NCBI GenBank assembly: GCA_030671905.1 | Contig: DAOVHK010000072.1 | Coordinates: 1-7,531 of the forward strand | Source: Clostridia bacterium | GTDB taxonomy: Bacteria > UBA6262 > WVXT01 | DNA length: 7,531 nt | Reading direction: 5' to 3' | In this document: one piece after another, positions 6,368 to 7,531 of the stretch | Numbering within the stretch: position 1 is the stretch's first letter | Layout: every line of letters begins with the position of its first letter | Notes under the pieces: generated by a model | The model's database searches: none | What the model was told of the DNA's origin: nothing | Seen by the model: only the letters and a program-made list of their open reading frames with translations | Position numbers and translations under genes: made by a program

Positions 6368-7306
6368 TTGGCGTTATATTTAGTGACTGGCGGAGCTGGT
6401 TTTATTGGCTCAAATATTGCTGAACAACTGGTTAAAAAGGGAGAGAAAGTCAGAATAGTGGATGATTTCTCTACTGGTAAGAGAGAAAACATTGGCGGGT
6501 TTAAAGATAGTATTGAGCTCATTGAAGGAGACCTCAGGGATTGGGAAATAGTTAAGAGAGTAATGGCGGGAGTCGATTTTGTCCTCCATCAGGGAGCTCT
6601 ACCCTCTGTAGAGAGGTCAATAGAAGATCCTCTCGCCACTACTAAGGTTAACATCCTGGGGACATTGAATGTCTTGTTAGCGGCGCGCGAGGTGAAAGTT
6701 AAAAGGGTGGTTTATGCTTCTTCCTCCTCGGTTTATGGAGATACTCCCACCTTACCTAAAAAAGAAGGAATGAAAAATAATCCTCAATCTCCTTATGCGG
6801 TCACTAAGTTGATTGGAGAAGAGTATTGTCGAATATACTATTCTATTTATGGACTGGAGACAGTTTGTCTGCGTTACTTTAATGTTTTTGGTCCCAGGCA
6901 GGATCCCGGTTCGCAATATGCAGCAGTCATTCCCAAATTCATCATTCTCATGTTGAAAGGCAAATCGCCTCCCATCTATGGTGATGGTGAGCAATCGAGG
7001 GACTTCACTTTTATAGATAACGTAGTAGAAGCTAATTTACAAGCATGCACAGCAAAAGGGGCACCGGGAGAAGTGTTCAATATTGCTTATGGTAAGAGAG
7101 TCACTATAAATGAATTGGTAGAGAGGCTGAATAAGATTCTCCAAACCAGAATAGAGCCTACTTATCAGAGTCCAAGAAAGGGTGATGTGAGACATTCTTT
7201 GGCAGATATTTCTCAGGCTGGGAAGACTCTCCATTATTCACCTGAGATTGGGTTTGATGAGGGTCTAGAAAAGACTGTTCAGGGGTTTAGAGGCACCTTT
7301 TTCTAA
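6368..7306 (+). CDS. NAD-dependent UDP-sugar 4-epimerase, WbpP/TviC-like extended SDR
   Basis: Extended short-chain dehydrogenase that inverts C4 of a UDP-hexose derivative through a 4-keto intermediate. The N-terminus carries the NAD motif TGGAGFIGS (7-15), the acidic VDDFSTG (31-37) that favours NAD, and EGDLRD (53-58). HQGALPSVERSIEDP (74-88) is the substrate-side loop. The catalytic set is Ser in YASSSSVYG (116-124) with Y-x-x-x-K at Tyr143 and Lys147. LRYFNVFGPRQDP (168-180), IYGDGEQSRDFTFIDNVVEA (203-222) and the conserved R at 275 complete the nucleotide-sugar site. Length of 312 aa is usual for bacterial members. Translation starts at TTG. Position 14 bp behind the UDP-GlcNAc dehydrogenase suggests UDP-GlcNAcA to UDP-GalNAcA, or UDP-GlcNAc to UDP-GalNAc. 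UDP-glucose or UDP-glucuronate epimerases share these motifs, so substrate is inferred from context. Confidence 0.85.
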   Translation: MALYLVTGGAGFIGSNIAEQLVKKGEKVRIVDDFSTGKRENIGGFKDSIELIEGDLRDWEIVKRVMAGVDFVLHQGALPSVERSIEDPLATTKVNILGTLNVLLAAREVKVKRVVYASSSSVYGDTPTLPKKEGMKNNPQSPYAVTKLIGEEYCRIYYSIYGLETVCLRYFNVFGPRQDPGSQYAAVIPKFIILMLKGKSPPIYGDGEQSRDFTFIDNVVEANLQACTAKGAPGEVFNIAYGKRVTINELVERLNKILQTRIEPTYQSPRKGDVRHSLADISQAGKTLHYSPEIGFDEGLEKTVQGFRGTFF

Positions 7307-7324
7307 ATACCAAAAGGCTGGAGT

Positions 7325-7343
7325 CCCCCGATTTCATCGGGGG
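7325..7343 (+). repeat. Perfect 8-bp GC-rich hairpin after the epimerase gene
   Basis: CCCCCGAT (7325-7332) and ATCGGGGG (7336-7343) are exact complements around TTC. The hairpin begins 19 bp after the epimerase stop and ends 17 bp before the next ATG. No T-run follows (TGATTAAAAGG), so a classical intrinsic terminator is not supported. It could be an attenuating or mRNA-stabilising stem, or a copy of an interspersed palindromic repeat. In AT-rich DNA a run of five G:C pairs stands out. Confidence 0.6.
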
Positions 7344-7360
7344 TGATTAAAAGGGGAAAG

Positions 7361-7531
7361 ATGAGTATTAAGTTAATAATTGGTGTTGCAGCAGTTATCA
7401 TCTTTGTTATATTATACTTTTTGGTTAAAGGACTTTTACTCTCACTTTCCCGAAAAAAGAAGTATAGAAAAGTGGAAGATAGGATAAAGAAAAGTATAAA
7501 ACCTCTCTCTAAAGAGAAGGGAGGTGAGAAA
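7361..7531 (+). CDS. Small single-pass membrane protein, 3' end beyond the window
   Basis: The ATG at 7361 follows AAGGGG (7351-7356) by 4 bp and opens a frame with no stop to the window edge (57 codons visible). Residues 4-29 form one hydrophobic segment (start KLIIGVAAVIIFVILYFL), followed by a strongly basic stretch with RKKKYRK and RIKKSIK. By the positive-inside rule the basic tail should be cytoplasmic. No family is recognised. The last visible bases contain a strong Shine-Dalgarno sequence, so this gene probably ends just past the edge and overlaps or abuts the next one, giving a protein of roughly 60 residues or slightly more. A longer protein with a membrane anchor and cytoplasmic domain is possible. 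Confidence 0.6.
   Translation, partial: MSIKLIIGVAAVIIFVILYFLVKGLLLSLSRKKKYRKVEDRIKKSIKPLSKEKGGEK
7520..7527 (+). promoter_or_regulatory. Strong Shine-Dalgarno for a gene starting beyond the window
   Basis: GGAGGTGA matches the 16S anti-Shine-Dalgarno complement over eight bases. No start codon lies within the remaining 4 bases, so a gene starting at about 7533-7537 is expected. This is the strongest such site in the window. Confidence 0.5.

Overview
The window is part of a surface-polysaccharide (exopolysaccharide, capsule or O-antigen type) biosynthesis locus from a bacterium. All convincing genes are on the + strand. DNA is AT-rich, most strikingly at 200-350. I cannot name the organism. 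The UDP-aminosugar dehydrogenase/epimerase pair, the cytoplasm-type heparinase II/III-like protein and the interspersed GC-richer hairpin repeats would suit a Gram-negative lineage or an uncultured candidate phylum, but that is inference only.

Layout. Positions 1-220 hold the tail of an unidentified upstream frame and what looks like the first ~27 codons of a DegT/DnrJ/EryC1/StrS-type aminotransferase, broken off. This runs directly into a GT4-like glycosyltransferase (186-1199) with a short N-terminal domain and two copies of its inter-domain hinge motif, so the left end looks like a recombination scar. A ~110 bp repeat cluster with palindromes and terminal inverted repeats (1213-1322) separates this scarred part from the next genes. 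A 693-aa heparinase II/III-like protein (1347-3428) overlaps by 26 bp with a second GT4 glycosyltransferase (3403-4638).

A candidate promoter (4630-4661) overlaps the end of that glycosyltransferase. It precedes a tight three-gene run: a 99-aa, five-cysteine protein resembling the TIGR04076 family (4745-5044), a UDP-N-acetylglucosamine 6-dehydrogenase of the WbpA/TviB type (5046-6353, 1 bp gap), and an NAD-dependent 4-epimerase of the WbpP/TviC type (6368-7306, 14 bp gap, TTG start). A perfect 8-bp hairpin (7325-7343) follows, then the start of a small single-pass membrane protein (from 7361) that runs off the right edge.

How the genes may work together. Dehydrogenase plus epimerase would convert UDP-GlcNAc to UDP-GlcNAcA and on to UDP-GalNAcA, as TviB and TviC do for Vi antigen. 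The glycosyltransferases would use such donors on a lipid-linked chain. The heparinase-fold protein belongs to a superfamily that cleaves uronate-containing polymers, so it may trim or edit the same glycan, although no export signal is visible. The most unusual points are the mosaic left end, the repeat cluster, and the small cysteine-rich protein placed directly ahead of the dehydrogenase.
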